A stretch of 27,819 nt of DNA from an uncultured Prevotellaceae bacterium (GTDB taxonomy: Bacteria > Bacteroidota > Bacteroidia > Bacteroidales > Muribaculaceae). Both the position numbers and the translations under genes were made by a program. The notes beneath the pieces were generated by a model. That model made no database searches. It was given only the letters and a program-made list of their open reading frames with translations, and had not been told where the DNA came from. Location: contig CALEJB010000057.1 of the NCBI GenBank assembly GCA_937898675.1, positions 1 through 27,819 on the forward strand, written 5' to 3'. Positions 1 to 6,713 of the stretch are shown piece by piece (positions within the stretch are counted from its first letter, which is position 1; each line of letters begins with the position of its first letter).

Positions 1-1
1 T

Positions 2-54
2 TTACAATTTTTTAGACCACTATTTTCGATAATTTCTTATCCCGAACTGGCGTA
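2..54. repeat. Left copy of 53-bp terminal inverted repeat
   Basis: These 53 bases are the exact reverse complement of 27767-27819 at the other end of the window. Read rightwards they encode TTIFDNFLSRTGV, part of the DUF4468 domain whose continuation is at the right end. Here the match stops at base 54 and dprA sequence follows directly. It may be an assembly-graph overlap or a genuine inverted copy; the sequence alone does not decide. Confidence 0.9.
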
Positions 55-55
55 G

Positions 56-949
56 GAGTTCGTGCGTGAGCACGGCATCGGTGTGGCCTATTTCACCGAT
101 GCTGCCTATCCCCGCCGCCTGCTTGAGGCGAGCGACGCCCCGGCGATGATTTACACGCTGGGACGGTGCGACCTCGAGTGCCGCCACATCATCAGCGTCG
201 TGGGCACGCGGCACGCGACGCACTACGGCACGCGCTTTTGCGACACGCTCATCGGCGACCTGGCGCAGTGCCTGCCCGGCTTGGTGGTGGTGAGCGGCCT
301 GGCCTACGGCATCGACATCGCCGCCCATCGGGCGGCGCTCAAGCACGGCGTGCCCACGGTGGCGGTGCTGCCCCGCGGACTGAACAAAATCTATCCCGCC
401 ATGCACCGTGCCGACGCTGTCAACATCGTCAACAGCGGCGGAATGCTGCTCACCGACTACATCAGCCAGGACTCGGTGCAAAAGAGCAACTTCCTGGCGC
501 GCAACCGCATCGTGGCGGCGCTGAGCGACTGCACGGTGGTCGTGGAGTCGGCAACCGCCGGCGGCGCCCTGGTAACGGCATCGCTCGCGATGAGTTACAA
601 CCGCGACGTGATGGCGGTGCCCGGCCGCTGCGGCGATGAGTTCTCGGCGGGTTGCAACAAGCTCATAGCCACCAACAAGGCCGCCCTCATCACCTGTGCC
701 GACGACTTGATGGACGCCATGCGCTGGGAGGGCCGCGAGGCGGCGCCCAGGCAGCTTGAGCTGTTCCCCGACCTGACCAAGGAGCAGCAGCGCGTGGTCG
801 ATGCCGTCCGCGACGGCGGCGAGGTTCACATCAACACCCTTGCCGACACCCTGGGTGTCCCCGTGTATAAACTCATGAGCGTGCTGGTGGAACTGGAGAG
901 CCGCAACATCATCGTTTCCCTGCCCGGCTGCCGATACACGATGAGTTAG
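56..949 (+). CDS. dprA: DNA-processing protein DprA (Smf), 5'-truncated
   Basis: DprA loads RecA onto incoming single-stranded DNA during transformation and binds ssDNA in the cytoplasm. About 297 codons remain. They hold the Rossmann-like DprA core: GTRHATHYG, SGLAYGIDIAAH, VAVLPRGLNKIYP, NFLARNRIVAALS, the GGALVTASLA region and VPGRCGDEFSAGCNKLI. A C-terminal winged helix starts near LTKEQQRVVDAV and ends at the TAG at 947-949. Family members are usually near 370 residues, so roughly 70 N-terminal residues are missing. Homologous-looking sequence runs back to about base 56 (EFVREH), where an in-frame TAG overlaps the junction with the terminal inverted repeat. The GTG at 62 is therefore probably not the native start. 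The loss looks like a contig-end or rearrangement effect rather than gene decay, since the rest is intact. Confidence 0.9.
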   Translation, partial: EFVREHGIGVAYFTDAAYPRRLLEASDAPAMIYTLGRCDLECRHIISVVGTRHATHYGTRFCDTLIGDLAQCLPGLVVVSGLAYGIDIAAHRAALKHGVPTVAVLPRGLNKIYPAMHRADAVNIVNSGGMLLTDYISQDSVQKSNFLARNRIVAALSDCTVVVESATAGGALVTASLAMSYNRDVMAVPGRCGDEFSAGCNKLIATNKAALITCADDLMDAMRWEGREAAPRQLELFPDLTKEQQRVVDAVRDGGEVHINTLADTLGVPVYKLMSVLVELESRNIIVSLPGCRYTMS

Positions 950-956
950 GAGTTGG
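943..956 (+). repeat. Heptamer repeat GAGTTAG/GAGTTGG at dprA 3' end
   Basis: Two tandem 7-mers overlap the dprA stop codon (GAGTTAG then GAGTTGG). The same heptamer in the same gene-sense orientation follows the stops of the nucleoside phosphorylase (2031-2044) and the zinc-ribbon gene (16233-16253). Confidence 0.55.
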
Positions 957-1056
957 GCATCCGCACGAGGGGCACGGGGTGACATGCTGATGGCAGCCAT
1001 TGCTTATACAACATGGTCCCGTGAATTTGCCTGTTTACAATATTTAATAGGATAAA

Positions 1057-1088
1057 ATTGGAGGTATGCCAAATTTGTCGTAATTTTG
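1057..1088 (+). promoter_or_regulatory. Bacteroidetes-type promoter of the nucleoside phosphorylase
   Basis: TAATTTTG at 1081-1088 matches the -7 consensus TAnnTTTG, and ATTG at 1057-1060 is a fair -33 box at 20-bp spacing. Transcription would start near 1095, giving a leader of about 45 nt before the ATG at 1138. Confidence 0.6.
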
Positions 1089-1137
1089 CTTTTTATTTCC
1101 TGCGCTTAATAGACAATCCATCAAAAAAAGACATATC

Positions 1138-2019
1138 ATGAATACTGACAAGATTCCAGATTCTGAATTCATCATCAACGACGACGGGTCGGCGTTCCAC
1201 ATCCACGTCAAGCCCGAGCAGTTGACCGACAACATCATCGTGTGCGGCGACCCCGCCCGCGTGACGATGATAGCATCCCACTTCGACACCCGCGACTGGG
1301 AGACCTCGAGCCGCGAGTTCCACGCCATTGGCGGCACCTACAACGGCAAGCCCGTGATGGCGCTGAGCCACGGCATCGGGCCCGACAACATCGACATCGT
1401 GATGACCGAGCTTGACGGGCTGGCGAACATTGACTTTGAGACGCGCACGCCGCGCGCCGCACACCGCACGCTCAACATCGTGCGCATCGGCACCTCGGGC
1501 GGCCTGCAGCCCTATGTGCCCGTGGGCACCGCAGTGATTGCCGAGAAGGCGCTGGGCTTTGACGGCGTGGTGAACTACTATGCCGACCGCAACAAGGTGG
1601 CCGACCTCGACTTTGAGAAGGCATTCTGCGAGTTTGTGAAGTGGAACGAACTGTTCGCCAAGCCCTACATCGTGGATGCCGACCCGACGCTGGTCGAGAA
1701 AATCGGGCGCGACGACATGGTGCGCGGCTACACCATCTCGGCCGTGGGCTTCTATGGGCCGCAGGGCCGCAGGGTGCGCCTGGAACTTGCGGAGCCCGAA
1801 TTGAACAGCCGCATCGCGAAGTTTGAGTACAACGGCGGCCACATCACCAACTATGAGATGGAGAGCGCCGCGCTGCAGGGCATGGCCAAGATGCTGGGAC
1901 ACCGCGCGATAACGGTGTGCTCCATCATCGCCAACCGCGTCGCCACAGACGTGAACCCCAACTACAAGACCGCTGTCGAGGACCTGGTGAAGACGGTGCT
2001 CGAGCGACTGTGCGAGTGA
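1138..2019 (+). CDS. Nucleoside phosphorylase (uridine phosphorylase-like)
   Basis: The PNP/UDP phosphorylase fold (PNP_UDP_1) splits a nucleoside with phosphate into base and ribose 1-phosphate. The 293-residue protein shows the phosphate-binding GDPARV near residue 40, GIGPDNIDIVMTELD, RIGTSGGLQ, and the ribose/base-binding NYEMESAALQGMAKMLGHRA with the family's catalytic-region Glu-Met-Glu. Length and sequence resemble the Bacteroides enzymes annotated as uridine or nucleoside phosphorylase; substrate preference cannot be read off. It is monocistronic, with its own promoter upstream and heptamer repeats after the stop. Its likely role is pyrimidine nucleoside salvage, feeding uracil to Upp (21712-22368). 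Confidence 0.9.
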   Translation: MNTDKIPDSEFIINDDGSAFHIHVKPEQLTDNIIVCGDPARVTMIASHFDTRDWETSSREFHAIGGTYNGKPVMALSHGIGPDNIDIVMTELDGLANIDFETRTPRAAHRTLNIVRIGTSGGLQPYVPVGTAVIAEKALGFDGVVNYYADRNKVADLDFEKAFCEFVKWNELFAKPYIVDADPTLVEKIGRDDMVRGYTISAVGFYGPQGRRVRLELAEPELNSRIAKFEYNGGHITNYEMESAALQGMAKMLGHRAITVCSIIANRVATDVNPNYKTAVEDLVKTVLERLCE

Positions 2020-2030
2020 TTGATAGTCAG

Positions 2031-2044
2031 GAGTTGGGAGTTAG
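2031..2044 (+). repeat. Heptamer repeat GAGTTGG-GAGTTAG
   Basis: Two tandem 7-mers lie 11 nt after the phosphorylase stop, followed by a degenerate third unit (GAGATAC). They match the units at 943-956 and 16233-16253. Confidence 0.6.
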
Positions 2045-2178
2045 GAGATACCATTCGCCCCCTCGAAATCATGAAATCCTAAAAAACATTAAAAGTAAAA
2101 TCTTTTATACCGCTCACAAAATAACGGGGGCACAGGCTGCGTTATTAGGTTGAACAATAACTAAAACAAGACCTGCCT

Positions 2179-2331
2179 ATGCACAGAACAACTACTCCAA
2201 CCAACAATGACACCATGGCCACCGTACACAAGCCCAAAAAGGCGACAATTGAGTTCCTCAAGCAATTTGCCAGGGTTTACCGGTACAATGCCGAGTTGCC
2301 GAGAGGCCTGGAGTGCATGGCGCTGAATTGA
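2179..2331 (+). CDS. Small conserved-looking protein, 50 aa
   Basis: The ATG at 2179 opens 50 codons ending in TGA at 2329-2331. The N-terminus is Thr/Asn-rich and flexible. The core is KKATIEFLKQFARVYRYN, followed by a short tail ending CMALN. Proteins of this size with a T-I-x-F-[LI]-x-Q-F-A-R-x-Y core are familiar from Bacteroides genomes, usually as hypothetical proteins; no function is known to me. The predicted central amphipathic helix is basic. A hairpin terminator follows at 2361-2398, consistent with a separately expressed small gene. Not certain, but the motif and the terminator together favour a real gene. Confidence 0.65.
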   Translation: MHRTTTPTNNDTMATVHKPKKATIEFLKQFARVYRYNAELPRGLECMALN

Positions 2332-2360
2332 GGCGCCGGCAACACCTCTCCAAGTCAAAA

Positions 2361-2398
2361 CAAAACAGCCAGCCCGCACCGCAGGCAGGGCTGTTTTG
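2361..2398 (+). terminator. Hairpin after the 50-aa gene
   Basis: The arms CAAAACAGCC (2361-2370) and GGCTGTTTTG (2389-2398) are perfectly complementary around an 18-nt loop. A T-rich stretch (TCATTTTAT) follows. This is a plausible intrinsic terminator upstream of the cdsA promoter. Confidence 0.65.
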
Positions 2399-2427
2399 TC
2401 ATTTTATGGCCTGTCATGCCATGAAGT

Positions 2428-2459
2428 GTTGCCCATGTCGGGATAAAATTGTAAATTTG
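2428..2459 (+). promoter_or_regulatory. Promoter of cdsA-mltF unit
   Basis: TAAATTTG at 2452-2459 (-7) and GTTG at 2428-2431 (-33) are 20 bp apart. Initiation about 7 nt downstream would leave a leader of only about 15 nt before the ATG at 2482. Confidence 0.6.
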
Positions 2460-2481
2460 CGGTCTGTAAAATGTTGTAGAA

Positions 2482-3315
2482 ATGAATCTGGTAAAACGAA
2501 TCATATTTGGCGCTATATACATCGCGTTAATCATTGCGGCAATCCTGCTCCTTGACAACTCGCCGGTCATGTACCTGACCGTGTTCGGGCTGCTGATTGT
2601 GCTGGGCATCCGCGAGATGGTCACCATGGCCAAGGACGATGCCACCCAGTCGTGGCTGGTGACCGTCATCGACATGCTTGGTGGCGTGGGACTGTTTGCC
2701 GCCTTCTACCTGCGATCCACCGAGTCGCGCGTGTGGTGGCTGCTGCCCATTGCCTTGTACCTGCTGGTGCGCTGCATCGTGCAACTGTACAAGACGCGGC
2801 AAAATGCCGTGCACAGCCTGGAACGCTCGTTTTTTGCGCTGGGCTATGTCGCGCTGCCGGTGGCGCTGCTCAACTGCATCATCGAGATGTCCATGCCGCG
2901 GCTGCTGCTGGGCATGTTCATGTTTATCTGGCTGTATGACACCGGGGCCTATTGCGTGGGCTCGCTGCTTGGCCGCCACCGCCTGTTTGAACGCATCTCG
3001 CCCAAGAAGTCATGGGAGGGTGTCGTGGGCGGCGTGCTGGCGTGCGTGGGCGGCGCGTTGGTGACTAATTACTGGTTTGACGAGTTCTTTGAGGTGCCCG
3101 GCCTGGGCACTTGGGTGGGCTTGAGCATCGTGGTGGCCGTGTTTGCCACATTTGGCGACCTGGTGGAGTCACTCATCAAGCGCACGGTGGGCGTCAAGGA
3201 CTCGGGCACGATCATCCCCGGCCACGGCGGCGTGCTGGACCGCATCGACAGCCTGCTGCTGGTGGCGCCGGCAGTGCTGATTTATCTGTTGGTGGTCGTT
3301 CCCGTGATTCAGTGA
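2482..3315 (+). CDS. cdsA: Phosphatidate cytidylyltransferase
   Basis: CdsA makes CDP-diacylglycerol from CTP and phosphatidic acid at the inner membrane, the branch point of phospholipid synthesis. The 277-residue protein has several hydrophobic spans and the CTP-transferase signature at about residues 230-257: S-L-I-K-R-T-V-G-V-K-D-S-G, then IIPGHGGVLDRIDS. Upstream is the family's DTGAYCVGSLLGRHRLF and RISPKKSWEGVVGG (about 153-184). Size is normal. It is followed 7 bp later by the MltF-like gene, so the two are probably cotranscribed from the promoter at 2428-2459. In many Bacteroidetes cdsA sits beside ftsH; that neighbour is absent here. Confidence 0.95.
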   Translation: MNLVKRIIFGAIYIALIIAAILLLDNSPVMYLTVFGLLIVLGIREMVTMAKDDATQSWLVTVIDMLGGVGLFAAFYLRSTESRVWWLLPIALYLLVRCIVQLYKTRQNAVHSLERSFFALGYVALPVALLNCIIEMSMPRLLLGMFMFIWLYDTGAYCVGSLLGRHRLFERISPKKSWEGVVGGVLACVGGALVTNYWFDEFFEVPGLGTWVGLSIVVAVFATFGDLVESLIKRTVGVKDSGTIIPGHGGVLDRIDSLLLVAPAVLIYLLVVVPVIQ

Positions 3316-3322
3316 CAAAAAC

Positions 3323-4699
3323 ATGCGTGGCCTTGTTGTGTCATTGATATTGCCATTGTTGCTGTCGCTCGTGATATCGTGCGGCAGCGGCGGCAATGAC
3401 GCGGGCGGCAACATCCGCCGCCTGCCCGACACGCTAAGGGTGGGCACGCTCTACAGCCCAACGGGCTTTTTTATCCTCAAGGGCGACACCATGGGCTATG
3501 ACTATGACCGCATCTGCGACTTTGCCCGCAGCCAAGGCATCGCGCTACGCTTTAATGTGGCGCGCAGCATGCCCGAACTCATCAAGATGCTTGAGAAACG
3601 CAAAGTGGATGTGCTCGCCTGTGAAATCCCTGTCACCGCCGAGTACAAGACGCGCGTGCTGCATTGCGGCGCCGTCAACGAGACCTATCAGGTGCTCGTG
3701 CAGCACAGCGGCGCCGATGCGATATCCGATGTAACGCAACTCATCGGGCGCAAGATATATGTCGAGAAGGGTTCGAAGTATGAGAGCCGCCTGCGCAACC
3801 TCGACAATGAGGTGGGCGGCGGCATCGACATCGTGACCGTAGAGGGCAAGGAGGCCCTGCCCACCCAGCTGATTGCTGGCGTGTCGAGCCGCAAAATCGG
3901 GTACACCATCGTGGACAGCGACATCGCACAGATGAATTTCTACTATTATGACAGCATCAACATCAACATGCGCGTGGGCTTTGCCCAGCACTCGTCGTGG
4001 GCTGTCAACAAGCGCGACAGGTGGCTGGCCGACAGCATCGACGCTTGGGCCGCAACAGGCAACGCTCGCGAATATAACAAACAGGCGCTGAAGCATTATT
4101 TTGAGATGAACCGCGGCAAACCCGACACCGCGCAGCAGGAGGTCCAGATTGTGACACCCCTGGGTGCCATCTCGCCATACGATTCCATTTTCCAGCACTA
4201 TGCGCAGCAGATGGGATGGGACTGGCGGTTGCTGGCGGCCATAGCCTACAGCGAGAGCGGCTTCAACACCAATGCGCGGTCGTGGATGGGTGCTTGCGGC
4301 CTCATGCAGGTCATGCCCCGCACGGCGCGCGGATTCGGTATGGACGAGGCCGACCTTGCCGACCCCGATGTGAGCGTGCATGTGGCTTCGCTGCTGCTGC
4401 GGCAGGTCGAGGGCATCATGCGCAACCGCGCGAGCCAGGACGAACGCATCAAGTTTGTCCTCGCCGCCTACAATGCCGGCGCCGGGCATGTGATTGACGC
4501 CATCGCCCTGGCGCGCAAGCATGGGCTGGACCCGCGCGTGTGGAACGAGAATGTGGAGCAGGCAATGCTGTGGAAGATGGACCCCCAGTACTACAACGAC
4601 TCGGTGTGCGCCAACGGCTATTGCCGCGGCACCGAGACGGTGGACTATGTCACTAGGGTCCTTAACCGCTACGAGGAATACAAGAAAGTCAAAAAATAA
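3323..4699 (+). CDS. MltF-like membrane-bound lytic murein transglycosylase
   Basis: This enzyme type cleaves the MurNAc-GlcNAc bond of peptidoglycan with formation of a 1,6-anhydro product. The 458-residue protein begins with a lipoprotein signal (lipobox LVISC, Cys20), then a solute-binding-protein family 3 domain (about 36-265), then an SLT catalytic domain (about 285-420). Catalytic Glu311 lies in AYSESGFN, followed by GACGLMQVMP and AAYNAGAGHV. This order of domains is the MltF architecture, in which the SBP domain acts as an allosteric sensor of muropeptides. The lipobox places it on the periplasmic face of a membrane. It follows cdsA with a 7-bp gap. Confidence 0.92.
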   Translation: MRGLVVSLILPLLLSLVISCGSGGNDAGGNIRRLPDTLRVGTLYSPTGFFILKGDTMGYDYDRICDFARSQGIALRFNVARSMPELIKMLEKRKVDVLACEIPVTAEYKTRVLHCGAVNETYQVLVQHSGADAISDVTQLIGRKIYVEKGSKYESRLRNLDNEVGGGIDIVTVEGKEALPTQLIAGVSSRKIGYTIVDSDIAQMNFYYYDSININMRVGFAQHSSWAVNKRDRWLADSIDAWAATGNAREYNKQALKHYFEMNRGKPDTAQQEVQIVTPLGAISPYDSIFQHYAQQMGWDWRLLAAIAYSESGFNTNARSWMGACGLMQVMPRTARGFGMDEADLADPDVSVHVASLLLRQVEGIMRNRASQDERIKFVLAAYNAGAGHVIDAIALARKHGLDPRVWNENVEQAMLWKMDPQYYNDSVCANGYCRGTETVDYVTRVLNRYEEYKKVKK

Positions 4700-4703
4700 A
4701 ATG

Positions 4704-4736
4704 CCGCGCGGGGATAATAAAGGCAGCGCCGCGCGG
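4704..4736 (+). terminator. GC-rich hairpin after the transglycosylase gene
   Basis: CCGCGCGG occurs at 4704-4711 and 4729-4736. The 8-mer is itself palindromic, so the two copies can pair around a 17-nt loop. TTATTAAAAG follows. There is no clean U-run, so termination is only likely. Confidence 0.45.
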
Positions 4737-4773
4737 GTTATTAAAAGAGACTAACCAATCAATCAATAGCAAT

Positions 4774-5325
4774 ATGAGAAAAAAACATCTTATCGTCGCC
4801 ACCGTCGTGGCTCTGTCAGCGTCAATGATGATGCAGTCGTGCATCGGCAGTTTTGCACTGTTCAACAAGGTCAAGGCTTGGAACGACCAGGTGGGCGACA
4901 AGTTTGTCAACGAGATTGTGTTCGTGGCAATGTGGATTTTGCCCGTCTATGAGTTGAGTTTCGCGGCCGACATACTCATTCTCAACAGCATCGAATTTTG
5001 GTCGGGCACCAACCCCGCTTTGGCGCAGACCACTTTCATCGACGGCAAAGACGCACGCTACAAGGTCGTCCGTGACCACTCGGGCTATGCCATTACCAAC
5101 ACCAGGACCAAGCAGGTGACCCGCTTCAACTTCAACGCACAGGACAACTCCTGGAGCCTGGAGAGCAACGGCAAGGAAACCAAGCTGTTCTCGTTTGTTG
5201 ACGACACCCATGTCAATGTCATCACCCGCGACGGCAGTTATACCACCGTGGAACTGTCGCAGCCCGGCGTGTTCGCCTATCAGGAGCTCGTGGGCATCGG
5301 CGGCGCCGCATTTGCGATGAACTGA
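4774..5325 (+). CDS. DUF3332 family protein, probable lipoprotein
   Basis: The 183-residue protein has the hallmarks of DUF3332: a basic N-terminus, hydrophobic stretch and Cys23 in MMQSCIGSFALFNK, then WNDQVGDKFVNEIVFVAMWILPVYEL and LILNSIEFWSGTNP. The C-terminal half is a beta-rich soluble domain (about residues 85-165). The Cys position fits a lipobox, although the residues before it (MMQS) are not an ideal match. Function is unknown. A transmembrane or membrane-associated middle segment is likely. It ends just before a bidirectional terminator shared with the converging maturase gene. Confidence 0.85.
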   Translation: MRKKHLIVATVVALSASMMMQSCIGSFALFNKVKAWNDQVGDKFVNEIVFVAMWILPVYELSFAADILILNSIEFWSGTNPALAQTTFIDGKDARYKVVRDHSGYAITNTRTKQVTRFNFNAQDNSWSLESNGKETKLFSFVDDTHVNVITRDGSYTTVELSQPGVFAYQELVGIGGAAFAMN

Positions 5326-5349
5326 AGCATCAATTTCACCCGATAACAG

Positions 5350-5383
5350 CAATCCCGGGGCTCGAGTTTGAGTCCCGGGATTG
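5350..5383. terminator. Bidirectional terminator between DUF3332 and maturase genes
   Basis: CAATCCCGGG (5350-5359) and CCCGGGATTG (5374-5383) form a perfect 10-bp stem with a 14-nt loop. It sits between two converging genes, 24 bp after one stop and 19 bp after the other. Confidence 0.7.
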
Positions 5384-5402
5384 TCGTTGGTGGCCCGATG
5401 CG

Positions 5403-6689
5403 TCACACGATGTTCTCGCAGTATATTTTGATGATGCCGTCCAGAAAGGCATTGAGTTCGTAACTGCAAAAGTCGCCCGTCTTGCCCACGTCGCCCGTTT
5501 CATAGTAGGCGCGGGCGCGGCAGGCGCCGCCGCAGATGTAGCGGATGGCGCAGTCGCGGCATTTTTCTATTGTGCCCACGTCAAGGCTGGCGCAGCGCTG
5601 CAGGGCGGGGGCGTTGCGGTAGATGTCTTCGACGCTGCGGTCGTGCACGTTGCCTGCCAGGAATTGGTCGAAATGCAGCAGTTGGCAAGGATAGACATCG
5701 CCGGTGGGGGATATGCTGATTTCGTTGTCGCCAATGGCGCATTTGTGAGTCTGGATGCACTTTGACTGGTCGAGCGACGACTCGCAGTAACCCAGCGGAT
5801 TCACGCCAAAGGCGTTGGAGAGGGCCTCATAGTACTGGTCGCCCGTGATGGACAGCTCGTCGCTGGCGAGGTCCGACACAGGAAACAGCGGGGCAAAATT
5901 GAGGCGGCTGCCAAAGCGGCGCGCCATGGGCTCCACCTGGTCGATGTTGAGCCGCGTGACGGTCATCGACAGCGTGTAGTCGATGCCGTGGCGCTCGAGG
6001 ATGTTGATGGCGCGCATGACTTGGTTGTAGTTGTCGCCGCGCGTCAGGCGGTGCGTCTCGCGCGTGGGGCCATCGATGCTCAAGGTCACCAGGTCGAAGG
6101 TGTCCTCGATGAAAGGCGCATTGTCTTGGGTAATGAGCAGGCCGTTGGTGAGCAGCATCATCGAGCAGCCGCTTTGCTTGCCGTAGGCGGCGACGGGCTG
6201 CCACAGCGGGTTGAGCAGGGGCTCTCCGCCCGTGATGGTGATGGAGAGGCGGTCCGAGAGGCGGCACAGGTCGTCGATAACGCACTTGTATTCGGCGAGC
6301 GTGAGACGCTGGTGGGGGCTTTCGCGGCGCTCGGCGGCATAGCAGTATCTGCACCGCAGGTTGCACTCGCTGGACAGCGACAGGTGTACATAGCGCAGCG
6401 TGGTGTCGCGCCGATGCTGATGGCGCGGGGCTGTCTCAAAGATGGATGAGCCGATGACGCGTTGGCAAAATGCGGTGATTTCGTCGCGCCGCTCATCGCC
6501 CAGTATATCGCAGGCAGCATCCACGATGTCGGCGACGGTATTGGTGCCGTCAAACAACGGCACAATCAGACTGCCCAGGTCATTGGTGACAATCCAGGCG
6601 GGAAGCAACGGGTTGATAAAGATGTGCTTGTCGCCCCGCTTAAAGGTCTGTACTTGGGCGGGGAGAAGATAACGCTTGTCGTCGTCCAT
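5403..6689 (-). CDS. Radical SAM/SPASM peptide maturase with PqqD-like N-terminal domain
   Basis: The 428-residue protein has three parts. Residues about 14-88 resemble a PqqD/RiPP recognition element (INPLLPAWIVTNDLGSLIV, then LFDGTNTVADIV). The radical SAM core starts at about 98 with cluster cysteines C109, C113 and C116 (CNLRCRYC) and has GGEP at 154-157. A C-terminal SPASM region contains C317, C335, C377, C380, C386, C390 and C408, enough for auxiliary 4Fe-4S clusters. Such enzymes bind a precursor peptide through the PqqD-like domain and install thioether or carbon-carbon crosslinks in the cytoplasm. The gene lies 24 bp downstream of a Cys/Gly-rich repeat protein in the same orientation, which is therefore the probable substrate. 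No protease, transporter or second maturase is adjacent. The chemistry performed is not known. Confidence 0.9.
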   Translation of the reverse strand: MDDDKRYLLPAQVQTFKRGDKHIFINPLLPAWIVTNDLGSLIVPLFDGTNTVADIVDAACDILGDERRDEITAFCQRVIGSSIFETAPRHQHRRDTTLRYVHLSLSSECNLRCRYCYAAERRESPHQRLTLAEYKCVIDDLCRLSDRLSITITGGEPLLNPLWQPVAAYGKQSGCSMMLLTNGLLITQDNAPFIEDTFDLVTLSIDGPTRETHRLTRGDNYNQVMRAINILERHGIDYTLSMTVTRLNIDQVEPMARRFGSRLNFAPLFPVSDLASDELSITGDQYYEALSNAFGVNPLGYCESSLDQSKCIQTHKCAIGDNEISISPTGDVYPCQLLHFDQFLAGNVHDRSVEDIYRNAPALQRCASLDVGTIEKCRDCAIRYICGGACRARAYYETGDVGKTGDFCSYELNAFLDGIIKIYCENIV

Positions 6690-6713
6690 GGCGCGGGCTC
6701 AATGGGGGGGTAG

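Noticed and set aside
20..1000. Long minus-strand open frame opposite dprA
   Set aside because: It is His/Ala/Val-rich mirror-frame sequence of a GC-rich gene with no domain features; dprA on the plus strand has clear family motifs.
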